Of a stretch of DNA of 64,000 nucleotides, positions 40,950 through 48,786 are shown one piece after another. The first letter of the stretch is position 1; every line of letters starts with the position of its first letter. The stretch covers positions 2,108,001 to 2,172,000 of the forward strand of contig NZ_CP107954.1 of NCBI RefSeq assembly GCF_036067295.1. Reading direction: 5' to 3'. The position numbers and the translations under genes were made by a program. The notes below the pieces were generated by a model. That model searched no databases and was not told the origin of the DNA. It worked only from the letters and a program-made list of their open reading frames with translations. Origin of the DNA: Kribbella sp. NBC_00382. GTDB lineage: Bacteria; Actinomycetota; Actinomycetes; Propionibacteriales; Kribbellaceae.

Positions 40950-41531
40950 CTACCCGAACAGCTGCTTTGTTCCGGGTGTGGATAAGTGCAGCACCTGGTA
41001 CCGCGTCCCCGGCACGGTCCCCGGTTCGCCACTCCACAAAGTGAAGTGCACCAACTCCCACCGCCCCGGATCCACCGCGATCGCCGAACTGTGGACACCC
41101 GGCATCTCCACCATCCGCTCCAACGCCGCCCTCGCCTCCGCGACCGGCTCAGTCGGGTCGACCTCAGCCGGCAACTGCCACACGTTCTTCGTCGCACTCA
41201 CCGCCGGCTGATCCACATCACCCCCGGCCATCACCGCAGCCCCGGTCCACTGCCGCACACTCGGCCGCCCGAACGACTGACAGATCCCACTGAAGAACCC
41301 ACCACCCCACAGGAACCGGCTCATCCCCGCCGCGTCGTTCCACAGATAGAACGGCGCGTACTGATTGACCACCGCCCCGTTCGCCTGGTCCTGCACCAGG
41401 TACGCCTTGATCCCCAGCCCGCCGAAGTCATCCGTCCGATCCCCGAATGTCTCCACCCGGCGCCGGATGATCCCCATGTCGTAGTCCGTCGGAAGATTCA
41501 GCTCGTACTGCATCGCGTACATGCCGTACAT
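40950..41531 (-). CDS. DUF4865 family protein
   Basis: A 193-aa protein. MQYELNLPTDYDMGIIRRRV at the N-terminus, then GLGIKAYLVQDQ, NQYAPFYLWND and FLWGGGFFSGICQSFGRPSV are the conserved parts of DUF4865, thought to be an antibiotic-biosynthesis-monooxygenase-like dimeric fold. The start lies among three clustered ATGs (41531, 41522, 41513); none has a good ribosome-binding site. It is divergent from the next gene, 61 bases apart. Confidence 0.82.
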   Translation of the reverse strand: MYGMYAMQYELNLPTDYDMGIIRRRVETFGDRTDDFGGLGIKAYLVQDQANGAVVNQYAPFYLWNDAAGMSRFLWGGGFFSGICQSFGRPSVRQWTGAAVMAGGDVDQPAVSATKNVWQLPAEVDPTEPVAEARAALERMVEMPGVHSSAIAVDPGRWELVHFTLWSGEPGTVPGTRYQVLHLSTPGTKQLFG

Positions 41532-41592
41532 ACTAGTTGGTACAGAGCGAAATTGAGAAGCGTTCCCAGCCAAGATCCGGCAGGCTTTGGGG

Positions 41593-42474
41593 ATGGGAGA
41601 CGTAGGCGAGCGTGTCTGGCGCAAGGTTCCTGCGGGGGCACGGGAGGCGCTCACGACCGGGCTCAGTCCGTCGGAGTTGCAGACGGCGTTGCTTGAGGTG
41701 AGCCGGGAGCGGGCGGGGGCGGTGACGCCGGCGCGGTTGGTGCAGCGGTGGCGGGAGGACCGGTTCGTGCGGCCGTCAGAGGTTGATCCGCGGGCGCTGG
41801 TGAAGACGCAGGCGATGTTGTGGGAGCGGCTGCCGGAGCGGTTCGCGGGGGTGGAGTTGTCGCCGCTGACGCCGTTGGGGACGTGCTCCGCGGTGGCGAC
41901 CATTCACCAGAACATGGTGGTCAGCACAATGCGCAGTACCGAGGTCGCGAGTGATCCCACCAACGAGTTGGCGATCGAGGCTTCGGTACGCCGACGCGCC
42001 GGGCAGGACCGCGTGGACCTGGCTACCTGTCAGCGGGTGGTTCGCGCGCAGGCGGTCGACGGGCCGGGGATGTTCGCACATTTCCAGCTGTTCGCGCTGG
42101 TGTCTAGCGCGCGGGACACCGGGTCGGCACGGATCGAGGCGGAGCTACTGGTCGACCACTTGCGCTTCTGGCACGACGTACTGGGTGATCAGGCGCAGTT
42201 CACGTTCACTACGTTCGAGCGGACCGCAGTACGGGAGCGGATCGACGACACTGTGCTGCCTGCGCTGAAGGTGGAGTTCGCCGAGGATCCTGAGCGGCAG
42301 AAGGGATCCGGCTACTACGCCGGTACTGCGCTCGGCATCGGCCTGGGTGATGCCGAGCTGGGCGACGGCGGGTTCACGCGATGGACCGCCGAACTGCTCG
42401 GAGACGCCAAGGAGCGTTGCCTGATCTCCTGCGTCTCGACCGAGCGGCTGACCGCAGTACTCAGCGAAGCTTGA
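41593..42474 (+). CDS. Uncharacterised protein with class II aminoacyl-tRNA synthetase-like features
   Basis: A 293-aa protein I cannot name. It has a helical N-terminus (ALTTGLSPSELQTALLEVSR), then PLGTCSAVATIHQN and VVSTMRSTEVASDPTNELAI, reminiscent of the strand and motif of class II synthetase-like ATP phosphoribosyltransferase regulators. Later KGSGYYAGTALGIGLG resembles the 'GGGYYTG' loop of HisRS-type proteins. The C-terminus has RCLISCVSTERLTAVLSEA. If related it would be a non-canonical, probably non-aminoacylating paralogue. Coding is clear; the homology is weak. Confidence 0.7.
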   Translation: MGDVGERVWRKVPAGAREALTTGLSPSELQTALLEVSRERAGAVTPARLVQRWREDRFVRPSEVDPRALVKTQAMLWERLPERFAGVELSPLTPLGTCSAVATIHQNMVVSTMRSTEVASDPTNELAIEASVRRRAGQDRVDLATCQRVVRAQAVDGPGMFAHFQLFALVSSARDTGSARIEAELLVDHLRFWHDVLGDQAQFTFTTFERTAVRERIDDTVLPALKVEFAEDPERQKGSGYYAGTALGIGLGDAELGDGGFTRWTAELLGDAKERCLISCVSTERLTAVLSEA

Positions 42475-42856
42475 GGAGAGCCGCTTCGGTGGGCGAGAAG
42501 CCGCAAGCCTTGACGTAGAAGTCCGTGAGGTGCGGCTCGTAGTCGACATGCAGCCACTCGCAACCCGCTGCCTTCGACTCGTCGGCGGCGATGCGAACCA
42601 GCTCCTTGCCGATGCCCTGACGCCCGTACGACGGGTGGACGGCGGTGTCGAGTACGAACGCGTGCGCGCCGCCGTCCCAGCAGACCTGTACGAACCCGAC
42701 CAGCTGATCGTTGCTAAAGGCGCCGATCCAGGTGAGCGCATGCCGCTCGAGCCGCTCGCTCCACGGCTGCACCTCTACCTGGTACTCGAAGGCGAGCGCA
42801 TGCAGCATGGACAGCTGGGCGTCGTCCACTGGGAAGCGGGTCCGGTACTCGATCAC
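42461..42856 (-). CDS. GNAT family N-acetyltransferase
   Basis: A 131-aa acetyltransferase. Strand 4 and the CoA loop read FVLDTAVHPSYGRQGIGKEL (V.P...GQGIG), and the last helix and strand are EPHLTDFYVKACGFSPTEAA. It overlaps the PLP-enzyme gene by 4 bases (ATGA), so it is the third gene of the regulator/lyase/acetyltransferase operon and may act on the same amino acid or its product. Confidence 0.87.
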   Translation of the reverse strand: MIEYRTRFPVDDAQLSMLHALAFEYQVEVQPWSERLERHALTWIGAFSNDQLVGFVQVCWDGGAHAFVLDTAVHPSYGRQGIGKELVRIAADESKAAGCEWLHVDYEPHLTDFYVKACGFSPTEAALLKLR

Positions 42857-43836
42857 GAGGCAGCCTCCGTACTGATCAACACGACCCTGCTGGACCCGGT
42901 CAGCGGCAGCAGCTCGCGCGCTGCTCGGAGGCCGGCCAGCGTGGCGGCTCCACTGGCACCAGAGGAGATCCCTGCTCTGCCGAGGTCCTGGACAGCGCGG
43001 ATCGCCTCGTGCTCCTCCACTGTGACTGCTGCGTCCAGCCCGGCCCGCAGTACCGGCCAGGCGAGGCTTGAGGGCGTACCGCAGTTCAGGCCTGCCATCA
43101 CCGTCTGACCTGTGGAGATAGTAACCAGGTCATCGGCCTCCAAGCTGCTGGTGACGCAGGCCGCGTTCGCCGGCTCTACCCCGAGCAGGGCAGGAGTCAC
43201 TGAGCCACTGCGGTAGTGGGTGACAGCAGCCTGGGCAATAGAGCCGACACCCATCGGTACTACGACAAGGTCTGGCTCGACATCGATCTCACGGAACAGC
43301 GTCGAGTACCCGTCGACGATGTACTGCGGGATGGCCTCATACCCGGGCCATGCCGAGTCCTGAATGAGCAGCCTCTCCCCTGTCGCCATATCGGCGGCAG
43401 CAGCCACCGCAGCGTCGTACGAGTCGTCGACGATGGTGACAACGGCGCCTTCCGAGCGGATGGCCTCGATCGCGCGCTCGCTGACCACGGCAGGGATGAA
43501 CACGTGTGCCTTGAGCCCGAGCATCGCGGCCATTCGGGCTACTGCTCGACCGTGGTTGCCGTCGGTCGCGGTGACGAGCTCTGTGGTCGCCGGCTGGTCT
43601 TGCAGCGCACGGTGGATCGCCCACCAGGCTCCGAGCGCCTTGAAAGCGGGCAGGCCGAGCCGCTGCGACTCATCCTTGACCAGGACCTCCGCTACGCCAA
43701 GCTCAGCCGCCAGGACCGGTACTGGGGTCAGCGGGGTCGGGCGGTAGCCGTCGAGGCCCTGGTGGAAGGTGAGTACGTCAGCGGGCGCAGCCGTAGTACG
43801 CCATGTCCTTGCGGACGGGTTGCTATGCCAAAGCAC
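42853..43836 (-). CDS. Diaminopropionate ammonia-lyase-like PLP enzyme
   Basis: A 327-aa fold-type II PLP enzyme. The Schiff-base Lys is in GLPAFKALGAWW, the phosphate-binding loop follows in TDGNHGRAVARMAAMLG (TNGNHG-like), and the C-terminal Gly-rich loop is SSGASGAATLAGL. The length, shorter than the usual ~400 aa, and the STDGNHG sequence fit diaminopropionate ammonia-lyase/threonine dehydratase relatives. It begins 6 bases after the ClgR-like gene's stop on the same strand. Confidence 0.85.
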   Translation of the reverse strand: MLWHSNPSARTWRTTAAPADVLTFHQGLDGYRPTPLTPVPVLAAELGVAEVLVKDESQRLGLPAFKALGAWWAIHRALQDQPATTELVTATDGNHGRAVARMAAMLGLKAHVFIPAVVSERAIEAIRSEGAVVTIVDDSYDAAVAAAADMATGERLLIQDSAWPGYEAIPQYIVDGYSTLFREIDVEPDLVVVPMGVGSIAQAAVTHYRSGSVTPALLGVEPANAACVTSSLEADDLVTISTGQTVMAGLNCGTPSSLAWPVLRAGLDAAVTVEEHEAIRAVQDLGRAGISSGASGAATLAGLRAARELLPLTGSSRVVLISTEAAS

Positions 43837-43841
43837 TCTGA

Positions 43842-44201
43842 CTAGGCGACCAGGGCGAAGGCTTGGGCTGAGGTGGAGTAGGCGTTCGGCGAGGAGGTGG
43901 CCACGCGTTGCGGGGCGGACTCGGTGACGCGGATCGAGGAAGTCTGGAGGTGTACGGGCAGCGTGGCGCGGACCGCGGTGGCGAGGTCGAACTGCACCTC
44001 GGCCAGCAGGTCGGCGAGCTCGAGGTTCAAGGCCCGGCAGATCGCCGCGAGGATCTCCGAGGAGGGCTCCTTGCGGCCGCGCTCGATCTCGGAGAGGTAC
44101 GGCACGGAGACCTGGGCCTGCTCGGCTAGCTCGCGCAGGGTGATGCCCCGCTCGCGCCGCAGCCGGCGGAAGACGTTTCCGATCACCTGGCGTAGCAACA
44201 C
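43842..44201 (-). CDS. clgR: ClgR/PopR-type XRE regulator
   Basis: A 119-aa regulator. XRE HTH at residues 8-70 (LRRERGITLRELAEQAQVSV, PYLSEIERGRKEPSSEIL, AAICRALNLELADLLAEV), closely matching the ClgR/PopR group that activates clp protease genes in actinobacteria. The GTG start follows GGAGG. It is divergent from clpP, 127 bases apart, with a 15-bp-periodic GGGCAG repeat between them. The C-terminus ends ALVA; ClgR and PopR proteins are themselves degraded by ClpP, often through hydrophobic C-termini, and this end would fit that (inference). Confidence 0.85.
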   Translation of the reverse strand: MLLRQVIGNVFRRLRRERGITLRELAEQAQVSVPYLSEIERGRKEPSSEILAAICRALNLELADLLAEVQFDLATAVRATLPVHLQTSSIRVTESAPQRVATSSPNAYSTSAQAFALVA

Positions 44202-44250
44202 GTCTGGGTCCTCCCCTGCTCCGGTGTCCTTAGGTCGAGTGTGCCACCCC

Positions 44251-44292
44251 GGGCAGGTCTGCGGTGGGCAGATCTGCCATGGGCAGATTCCT
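44251..44292. promoter_or_regulatory. Three GGGCAG direct repeats in clgR-clpP intergenic region
   Basis: GGGCAGGTCTGC at 44251, GGGCAGATCTGC at 44266 and GGGCAGATTCCT at 44281, spaced exactly 15 bp. The middle copy is contained in the perfect palindrome GGCAGATCTGCC (44267-44278). They lie 37-78 bases upstream of the clpP ATG and are a likely ClgR/PopR-type binding site. Confidence 0.7.
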
Positions 44293-44328
44293 GGGACTCA
44301 GCCGCGCGCGGCGGCGACGCTGGACAGC

Positions 44329-44907
44329 ATGAGCGAGACCACTGCACCGAATGCCCTCGACAACCACATCTATCAGCGCCTGCTCTGGCAGCGCATCGTC
44401 GTGCTCGGCGACGAGATCAAGGACGAGAACGCGAACGCCCTGTGCGCCCAGCTGATCCTGCTGAACGCCGAGGACCCGAAGGCGGACATCTCGCTGTACA
44501 TCAACTCCCCCGGCGGATCCGTGTCGGCCGGGCTGGCGATCTACGACACGATGAACTTCATCAGCAACGATGTCGCGACGTATGCGATGGGGCTGGTTGC
44601 CTCGATGGGTCAGGTGTTGCTGGCGTGTGGGGCGGAAGGTAAGCGGTATTCACTTCCGCACGCCCGGATCATGATGCACCAGCCGACCGGTGGGATGGGT
44701 GGGACGGCGACGGACATCAAGATCCAGGCGGAGCAGTCGGTACTGGCCAAGAAGGACCTGGCTCGGTTGCTGAGTGTGCGGACCGGGCAGCCGGTCGAAC
44801 GGATCGAGGAGGACTCCGACCGCGACCGCTGGTTCACCCCCGAGCAGGCCCTCGACTACGGAATCATCGACAAGGTCCTCCAGCAACCGGCGCCTGCGCT
44901 CACCTAG
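44329..44907 (+). CDS. clpP: ATP-dependent Clp protease proteolytic subunit
   Basis: A 192-aa serine peptidase. The catalytic Ser is in GLVASMGQVLLACG, the His in LPHARIMMHQPTGG, and the Asp in EEDSDRDRWFTPEQA. INSPGGSVSAGLAIYD marks the oxyanion loop. It forms a tetradecameric chamber and works with ClpX/ClpC. ATG at 44329-44331 begins the product without a long propeptide. This copy is not next to clpX, so it is likely one of several clpP paralogues, controlled by the divergent ClgR-type gene, like clpP3/clpP4 in Streptomyces. Confidence 0.93.
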   Translation: MSETTAPNALDNHIYQRLLWQRIVVLGDEIKDENANALCAQLILLNAEDPKADISLYINSPGGSVSAGLAIYDTMNFISNDVATYAMGLVASMGQVLLACGAEGKRYSLPHARIMMHQPTGGMGGTATDIKIQAEQSVLAKKDLARLLSVRTGQPVERIEEDSDRDRWFTPEQALDYGIIDKVLQQPAPALT

Positions 44908-44938
44908 GCCCGGGCGAGGCCACACGGCCTAGGTGAGC
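44898..44938. terminator. Bidirectional hairpin terminator after clpP
   Basis: Perfect 13-bp arms GCTCACCTAGGCC (44898-44910) and GGCCTAGGTGAGC (44926-44938) with a 15-base loop. The left arm contains the clpP stop codon (44905-44907), and the end of the convergent gene is 30 bases on. Confidence 0.75.
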
Positions 44939-44967
44939 ACCGCAGTGTCCGGCACGGATGAGCTGGG

Positions 44968-46122
44968 TCAGCCCAGGGCTTGGGCCAGATCGGCGGTGAG
45001 GTCCTCGGGGGACTCGAGGCCGATGCTTAGGCGGAGGAGGTTGTCGTGAGGCTTGGCTGCCTCGTCTACCAGGCGGTGGGTTAGGCCTGCTGGGTGTTGG
45101 ATGAGGGTGTCTACTCCGCCGAGGGAGACGGCGTGGGTTACTAGGCGGAGGGATGCTGCTACCCGGGCGGCAGCGTCGTAGCCGCCTGCGGTGGTGAAGG
45201 CCAGTACGGCGCCAGGGCCAGCTTGTTGGCGGCCGACCAGGCCTAGCGGGTCGCACTCGGGCAGGCCCGGGTAGTAGACGTTATCCACAGCCGGGTGGGT
45301 GCTCAGCCAGTCAGCGACCTTCTCCGCCGACGCCTGCTGCGCCCGGACCCGTACCGGCAGCGTCTGCAGTCCCCTGTGCAGCTCGTACGCCGCCAGCGGG
45401 TGAAGCAGGCCTCCGGTGAGTGCACGGACCTGCCGGAGCCTGGCGGTCCATTCGGCGTCCGCCGCGACTACTCCACCCATGACGTCCCCATGACCGCCCA
45501 GGTACTTCGTTGCCGAATGCAGCACCAGAGTCGCGCCGTGCTGTGCGGGTTGCTGGAGCACAGGCGTCGCGAAGGTGTTGTCCACAAGCACCGGTACGCC
45601 GTTGGCCTGGTGGACAGCTGCTGCGATGTCCACCAGCTCCACCGTCGGGTTGGCCGGGGTTTCCACCAGGACGAGTCCGGTGTCGGGGCGGATGGCGTCG
45701 GCGATTCCAGTGGGGGTTACCCAGCTCACCGTCGTACCGAGTAGGCCTGTGGACAACAGGTGGTCCGAGCCGCCGTAGAGCGGGCGGACGGCGACTACGT
45801 GCGGGCGGCCTGCGACGACGGTGGCGAGCAGTGCGGCGGACAGGGCGGCCATGCCGGAGCCGTAGGCGACTGCGCCTTCGCAGTACTCGAGTTCTGCGAG
45901 GGCCTGTTCGAAGCGGGCGACATTCGGGTTCCACAGCCGCTGGTAGACGAGGCTGCCGCCGTCGGGGCCGTTGCCGAGCGCCAGGGCGTCGTACGAGGCT
46001 CCGCCGCTCGCCACGCCGGGCAGCGGGTAGGTCGTGGAGAGGTCGATCGGGGGGACGTGCACGCCAAGCGCTGCGAGATCGTCGCGGCCGGCGTGTACGG
46101 AGCGGGTGTCCAGCTGGGTCAT
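44968..46122 (-). CDS. Trans-sulfuration PLP enzyme (cystathionine/methionine gamma-lyase family)
   Basis: A 384-aa PLP enzyme. The Cys/Met-metabolism signature with the PLP lysine is SATKYLGGHGDVMGG; upstream landmarks are YQRLWNPNVARFEQALAELE, PLYGGSDHL and VLVDNTFATPVLQQP. An Lrp-type regulator is divergent, the usual partner of methionine gamma-lyase or related cysteine-degrading enzymes. The reaction (lyase, synthase or gamma-elimination) cannot be told from sequence alone. ATG at 46120-46122 follows GAGGCGACC. Confidence 0.9.
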   Translation of the reverse strand: MTQLDTRSVHAGRDDLAALGVHVPPIDLSTTYPLPGVASGGASYDALALGNGPDGGSLVYQRLWNPNVARFEQALAELEYCEGAVAYGSGMAALSAALLATVVAGRPHVVAVRPLYGGSDHLLSTGLLGTTVSWVTPTGIADAIRPDTGLVLVETPANPTVELVDIAAAVHQANGVPVLVDNTFATPVLQQPAQHGATLVLHSATKYLGGHGDVMGGVVAADAEWTARLRQVRALTGGLLHPLAAYELHRGLQTLPVRVRAQQASAEKVADWLSTHPAVDNVYYPGLPECDPLGLVGRQQAGPGAVLAFTTAGGYDAAARVAASLRLVTHAVSLGGVDTLIQHPAGLTHRLVDEAAKPHDNLLRLSIGLESPEDLTADLAQALG

Positions 46123-46198
46123 GGTCGCCTCCTCGGGGGGATGCGCCCGAGGATGGAATCTTCTGCAGATTCACCGCAAGAGTTCCGAATAAAATTCG

Positions 46199-46234
46199 TC
46201 CACAGAGTTGTCCACACGCTGTGGATTCTGTGGA
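46199..46234. promoter_or_regulatory. Nested dyad with DnaA-box-like core upstream of lrp-type gene
   Basis: Outer arms TCCACAGA (46199-46206) and TCTGTGGA (46227-46234) enclose TCCACA (46211-46216) and TGTGGA (46220-46225). The stretch TTGTCCACA at 46208-46216 is an exact actinobacterial DnaA box. It lies between divergent lyase and Lrp starts and may be an Lrp operator, a DnaA site, or both. Confidence 0.55.
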
Positions 46235-46253
46235 TGGGACTTACAGTGGGGGC

Positions 46254-46751
46254 ATGCCGAAGAATCGTCGGACGCCTGGACCGGCCCCGCGGCCGCTTCC
46301 GGCTGCGCTCGACGAGGTCGACCAGGAGCTGGTCCGGCTGTTGACGGCCAACGGCCGGATGCCGAACAACGCGCTCGCCGAGGCGACCGGGATCGCGCCG
46401 TCGACCTGCCTGAGCCGGGTCCGCTCGTTACGTGAGCGCGGCGTGATCCGCGGTTTCCACGCGGATGTGGACCTGGCGGCGCTCGGGCGCCCGCTCCAGG
46501 CGCTGGTGGCGATCCGGATCGGCGCTCACTCGCGCGACGACATCGACCGCTTCCGCGCCGCCGCGCCGCGGCTTCCCGGCGTACTGGCTCTCTTCCATGT
46601 CAGCGGCGCCAACGACTACCTGCTGCATGTGTCAGCCGAGAACCCGGACGCGCTCCGCGATTTCGTCCTGGACCACCTGACCGCAGATCCTGCGGTCATC
46701 CACGCCGAAACCAGCCTCATCTTCGAACACGTCCGAGGCACCCCCAGCTGA
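46254..46751 (+). CDS. Lrp/AsnC family transcriptional regulator
   Basis: A 165-aa regulator. HTH at about residues 20-70: LDEVDQELVRLLTANGRMPN, NALAEATGIAPSTCLSRVRS, LRERGVIRGFHADVD. The ligand (RAM) domain follows: ALVAIRIGAHSR, VLALFHVSGANDYLLHVS, DFVLDHLTADPAVIH. Divergent from the trans-sulfuration enzyme gene, which it likely controls in response to a sulfur or branched amino acid. The ATG follows GTGGGGG. Confidence 0.92.
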   Translation: MPKNRRTPGPAPRPLPAALDEVDQELVRLLTANGRMPNNALAEATGIAPSTCLSRVRSLRERGVIRGFHADVDLAALGRPLQALVAIRIGAHSRDDIDRFRAAAPRLPGVLALFHVSGANDYLLHVSAENPDALRDFVLDHLTADPAVIHAETSLIFEHVRGTPS

Positions 46752-46767
46752 ACAGCCTGTGGATAAC

Positions 46768-47088
46768 TCAGAGTGCGTCGGAGCGGCCGGCCTCGATGCG
46801 GGACCACTGGGCTATCGGCCGGCCGTTGAGGATCTTGGGCTTGCCGGGCTGCCACTCCTTGGGCCAGCCGGCCGGTGAGTCCTCCCATTGCTCCCGGCGC
46901 CCGTAGACGGTGAGATCCATCAAGGCGTAGCTGTAGTCCATCGCCTCCACGCCGCGGAGAGTCGTCCAGTAGGTCTCGAAGACACGGTCGCCATCGCGGA
47001 CGTAGCAGATGAGGTGCATAGAGGCTCGAATGCTCGCCAGCTCAGCATCGAAGGTCTCCCGGTCGACTGCTGTGGGCAGGTTCGTCAT
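46768..47088 (-). pseudogene. DUF899 (thioredoxin-like) gene with internal in-frame deletion
   Basis: The 106-aa product joins two ends of the DUF899 family. Residues 1-20 (MTNLPTAVDRETFDAELASI) match the N-terminus, and residues 25-106 (LICYVRDGDRVFETYWTTLR, GVEAMDYSYALMDLTVYGRR, EDSPAGWPKEWQPGKPKILN) match the last third. About 130-150 residues that carry the thioredoxin-like core, present in normal 230-250 aa members, are missing without a frame shift. The product is probably non-functional as a redox enzyme, though it could still be expressed. Confidence 0.6.
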
Positions 47089-47128
47089 ACCTGGTACGTC
47101 GGAGCCTCGCCGGCGTACTCGACACGGT

Positions 47129-48133
47129 TCAGCGGGGCTTGAGGCCCCAGGCTGTGGCCAGGAGGTCGTAGGAGTGGCGGCGTTCGGCTGGGTTGTGGAT
47201 GTTGGTGGTGATGATCAGCTCGTCGGCGCCGGCTGAGGTGGCGCGGCGGGTCAGGTCTGCGGCTACCTGGTCGGGGGTGCCTACCGAGACTAGGTTGGCC
47301 CACTCCTCGACGGCTGCTCGTTCGCCTTCGGACCAGGGGTAGGCGGCGGCTTCCTCGGGTGACGGGAGCGGGCTGGGGCGGCCTGAGCGGAGGCGGAGCA
47401 TGGAGAGCTGGTTGGCCAGGCTTAGTTGCTGGGCGCGCTCTTCGGTTTCGGCGACGATCGCGGCTAGGGCCAGGATCGCGTGGGGCTCCGACTGCTCGGG
47501 GCTGGGTTGGAAGAGTTCGCGGTATGAGCCGATGACGCCGGCTGGGTCTAGGTTGCCGAAGTGGCCGGCGTACGCGAAGCCGGTACCGAGGGCAGCGGCT
47601 GCCTGACCGCCGTACGCGCTCGAGCCGAGTACCCACACGGGCGGCAGGGGGACGTCGTCCGGCTGGGCGGAGATCGGGGCGAACGGGTGACCGGCGGGGA
47701 AGCCTTCGGCGTACGCGCGAAGCTCGGTGTACTGGTCGAGGAAGTCGTCGGCGGTGAGGGCCTCGCGGCTGCGGCGGAGGGCCAGTGCGGTGCGCTGGTC
47801 GGTACCGGGGGCGCGGCCGAGGCCGAGGTCGATGCGGCCGGGGTAGAGCCCGCCGAGTACGCGGAAGCTCTCGGCGACCTTCAGGGGTGAGTGGTTCGGC
47901 AGCATGATGCCGCCGGAGCCGACCCGGATGGAGGAGGTCGCGGCGGCGACGGCGGCGATCATCACCTCGGGGCTGGTGCTCACGACGCTGGGGATGTTGT
48001 GGTGCTCGGCCAGCCAGTACCGGTGGTAGCCGGCTGCCTCCGCGCTCTTAGCCAGCTCGAGGGTCTCGTGCAGCGCCTCGGACGGGCGGGTGCCGGTCGG
48101 TACCGGGGAGAGGTCGAGCACGGACAGGGGCAT
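47129..48133 (-). CDS. LLM-class flavin-dependent oxidoreductase
   Basis: A 334-aa luciferase-like monooxygenase. LSVLDLSPVPTGTRPSEALH at the N-terminus, YHRYWLAEHHNIPSV, IRVGSGGIMLPNHSPLKVAE and YPGRIDLGLGRAPGT are the MsnO8/YhbW-like landmarks. ATG at 48131-48133 is preferred to the GTG nine codons earlier as it begins the first conserved strand. Oxidises an unknown substrate with FMNH2, which the neighbouring FMN reductase could supply. Confidence 0.88.
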   Translation of the reverse strand: MPLSVLDLSPVPTGTRPSEALHETLELAKSAEAAGYHRYWLAEHHNIPSVVSTSPEVMIAAVAAATSSIRVGSGGIMLPNHSPLKVAESFRVLGGLYPGRIDLGLGRAPGTDQRTALALRRSREALTADDFLDQYTELRAYAEGFPAGHPFAPISAQPDDVPLPPVWVLGSSAYGGQAAAALGTGFAYAGHFGNLDPAGVIGSYRELFQPSPEQSEPHAILALAAIVAETEERAQQLSLANQLSMLRLRSGRPSPLPSPEEAAAYPWSEGERAAVEEWANLVSVGTPDQVAADLTRRATSAGADELIITTNIHNPAERRHSYDLLATAWGLKPR

Positions 48134-48217
48134 CGGCTCAGCAGTCACGTACAACGCCAACCACCGGCTGTGGCCAACTATTCCGCCGGTACGACGGGTT
48201 GGCGCGGGTCGGGCGTA

Positions 48218-48745
48218 CTAGGCGGGGTACGGCGTGGTGGTGCGGGCTTCGCGGAGGGGGCGGGACCACCAGGCGAGTTGGGTGAGGAGGGTGGCGGCTG
48301 CTGCGGGGGTGGTGGGGTCTAGTGGGGTGCCGTCGGGGGTGAAGGGGTCGGTTGGCTGGTGGAAGCTGAGGGTTTCGCGGATGGTGACGGCGTGGAGTTC
48401 GCCGAAGACCTGGCGGAGTTGCTCGGCTGCGCGGAGTCCGCCGGAGCGGCCGCCGTAGACGAGGAAGGCGACTGGTTTCGCGTACCAGGGGCGGCGTACG
48501 GCGTCGATCGCGGTTTTGAGATCGCCTGGGTAGCCGTGGTTGTACTCCGGGGAGACGATCACGATCGCGTCGGCCTCGCCGATCCTTGCGGGCAGGTCGG
48601 CGGTCGATGTGCGGCTGAGGTCGATGAGGTCGAGTTTGAAGTCGTCTCTGCTGTCGACCTCCCGCGCGAACCAGTCGGCCAGCACGGTGCCGAACTTGCC
48701 CGGCTCGGAGTTCCGGACCAGCAAGGCGAGGCGGAGAGGGTGCAC
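48218..48745 (-). CDS. NADPH-dependent FMN reductase
   Basis: A 175-aa flavodoxin-fold reductase. RLALLVRNSEPGKFG at the start, the FMN phosphate loop region, and the family motif VSPEYNHGYPGDLKTAIDAV. GTG at 48743-48745 is chosen over the GTG two codons earlier, because GGAGG lies 7 bases before it and the earlier codon would leave no spacing. A SoxR/MerR-type palindrome sits about 22 bases upstream. It is 84 bases from the LLM monooxygenase on the same strand, a natural reductase-oxygenase pair. Confidence 0.87.
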   Translation of the reverse strand: MHPLRLALLVRNSEPGKFGTVLADWFAREVDSRDDFKLDLIDLSRTSTADLPARIGEADAIVIVSPEYNHGYPGDLKTAIDAVRRPWYAKPVAFLVYGGRSGGLRAAEQLRQVFGELHAVTIRETLSFHQPTDPFTPDGTPLDPTTPAAAATLLTQLAWWSRPLREARTTTPYPA

Positions 48746-48766
48746 AGTCACTCCTCCGACGGTAGA

Positions 48767-48786
48767 ACCTCAACAACACTTGAGGT
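48767..48786 (-). promoter_or_regulatory. SoxR/MerR-type box in spaced promoter
   Basis: ACCTCAAcaacacTTGAGGT, a 20-bp dyad with 7-bp perfect arms; CCTCAA-N6-TTGAGG equals the outer part of the SoxR box. Read on the minus strand it lies between TTGACC (plus 48784-48789) and a TCTACC-like -10, where MerR-family activators bind. In Streptomyces SoxR controls NADPH-dependent reductases. Confidence 0.7.

Noticed and set aside
45281-46766. A chromosomal replication origin because of five DnaA boxes.
   Set aside because: dnaA, dnaN and gyrase genes are absent, and most boxes fall inside coding sequence; at most a titration site.
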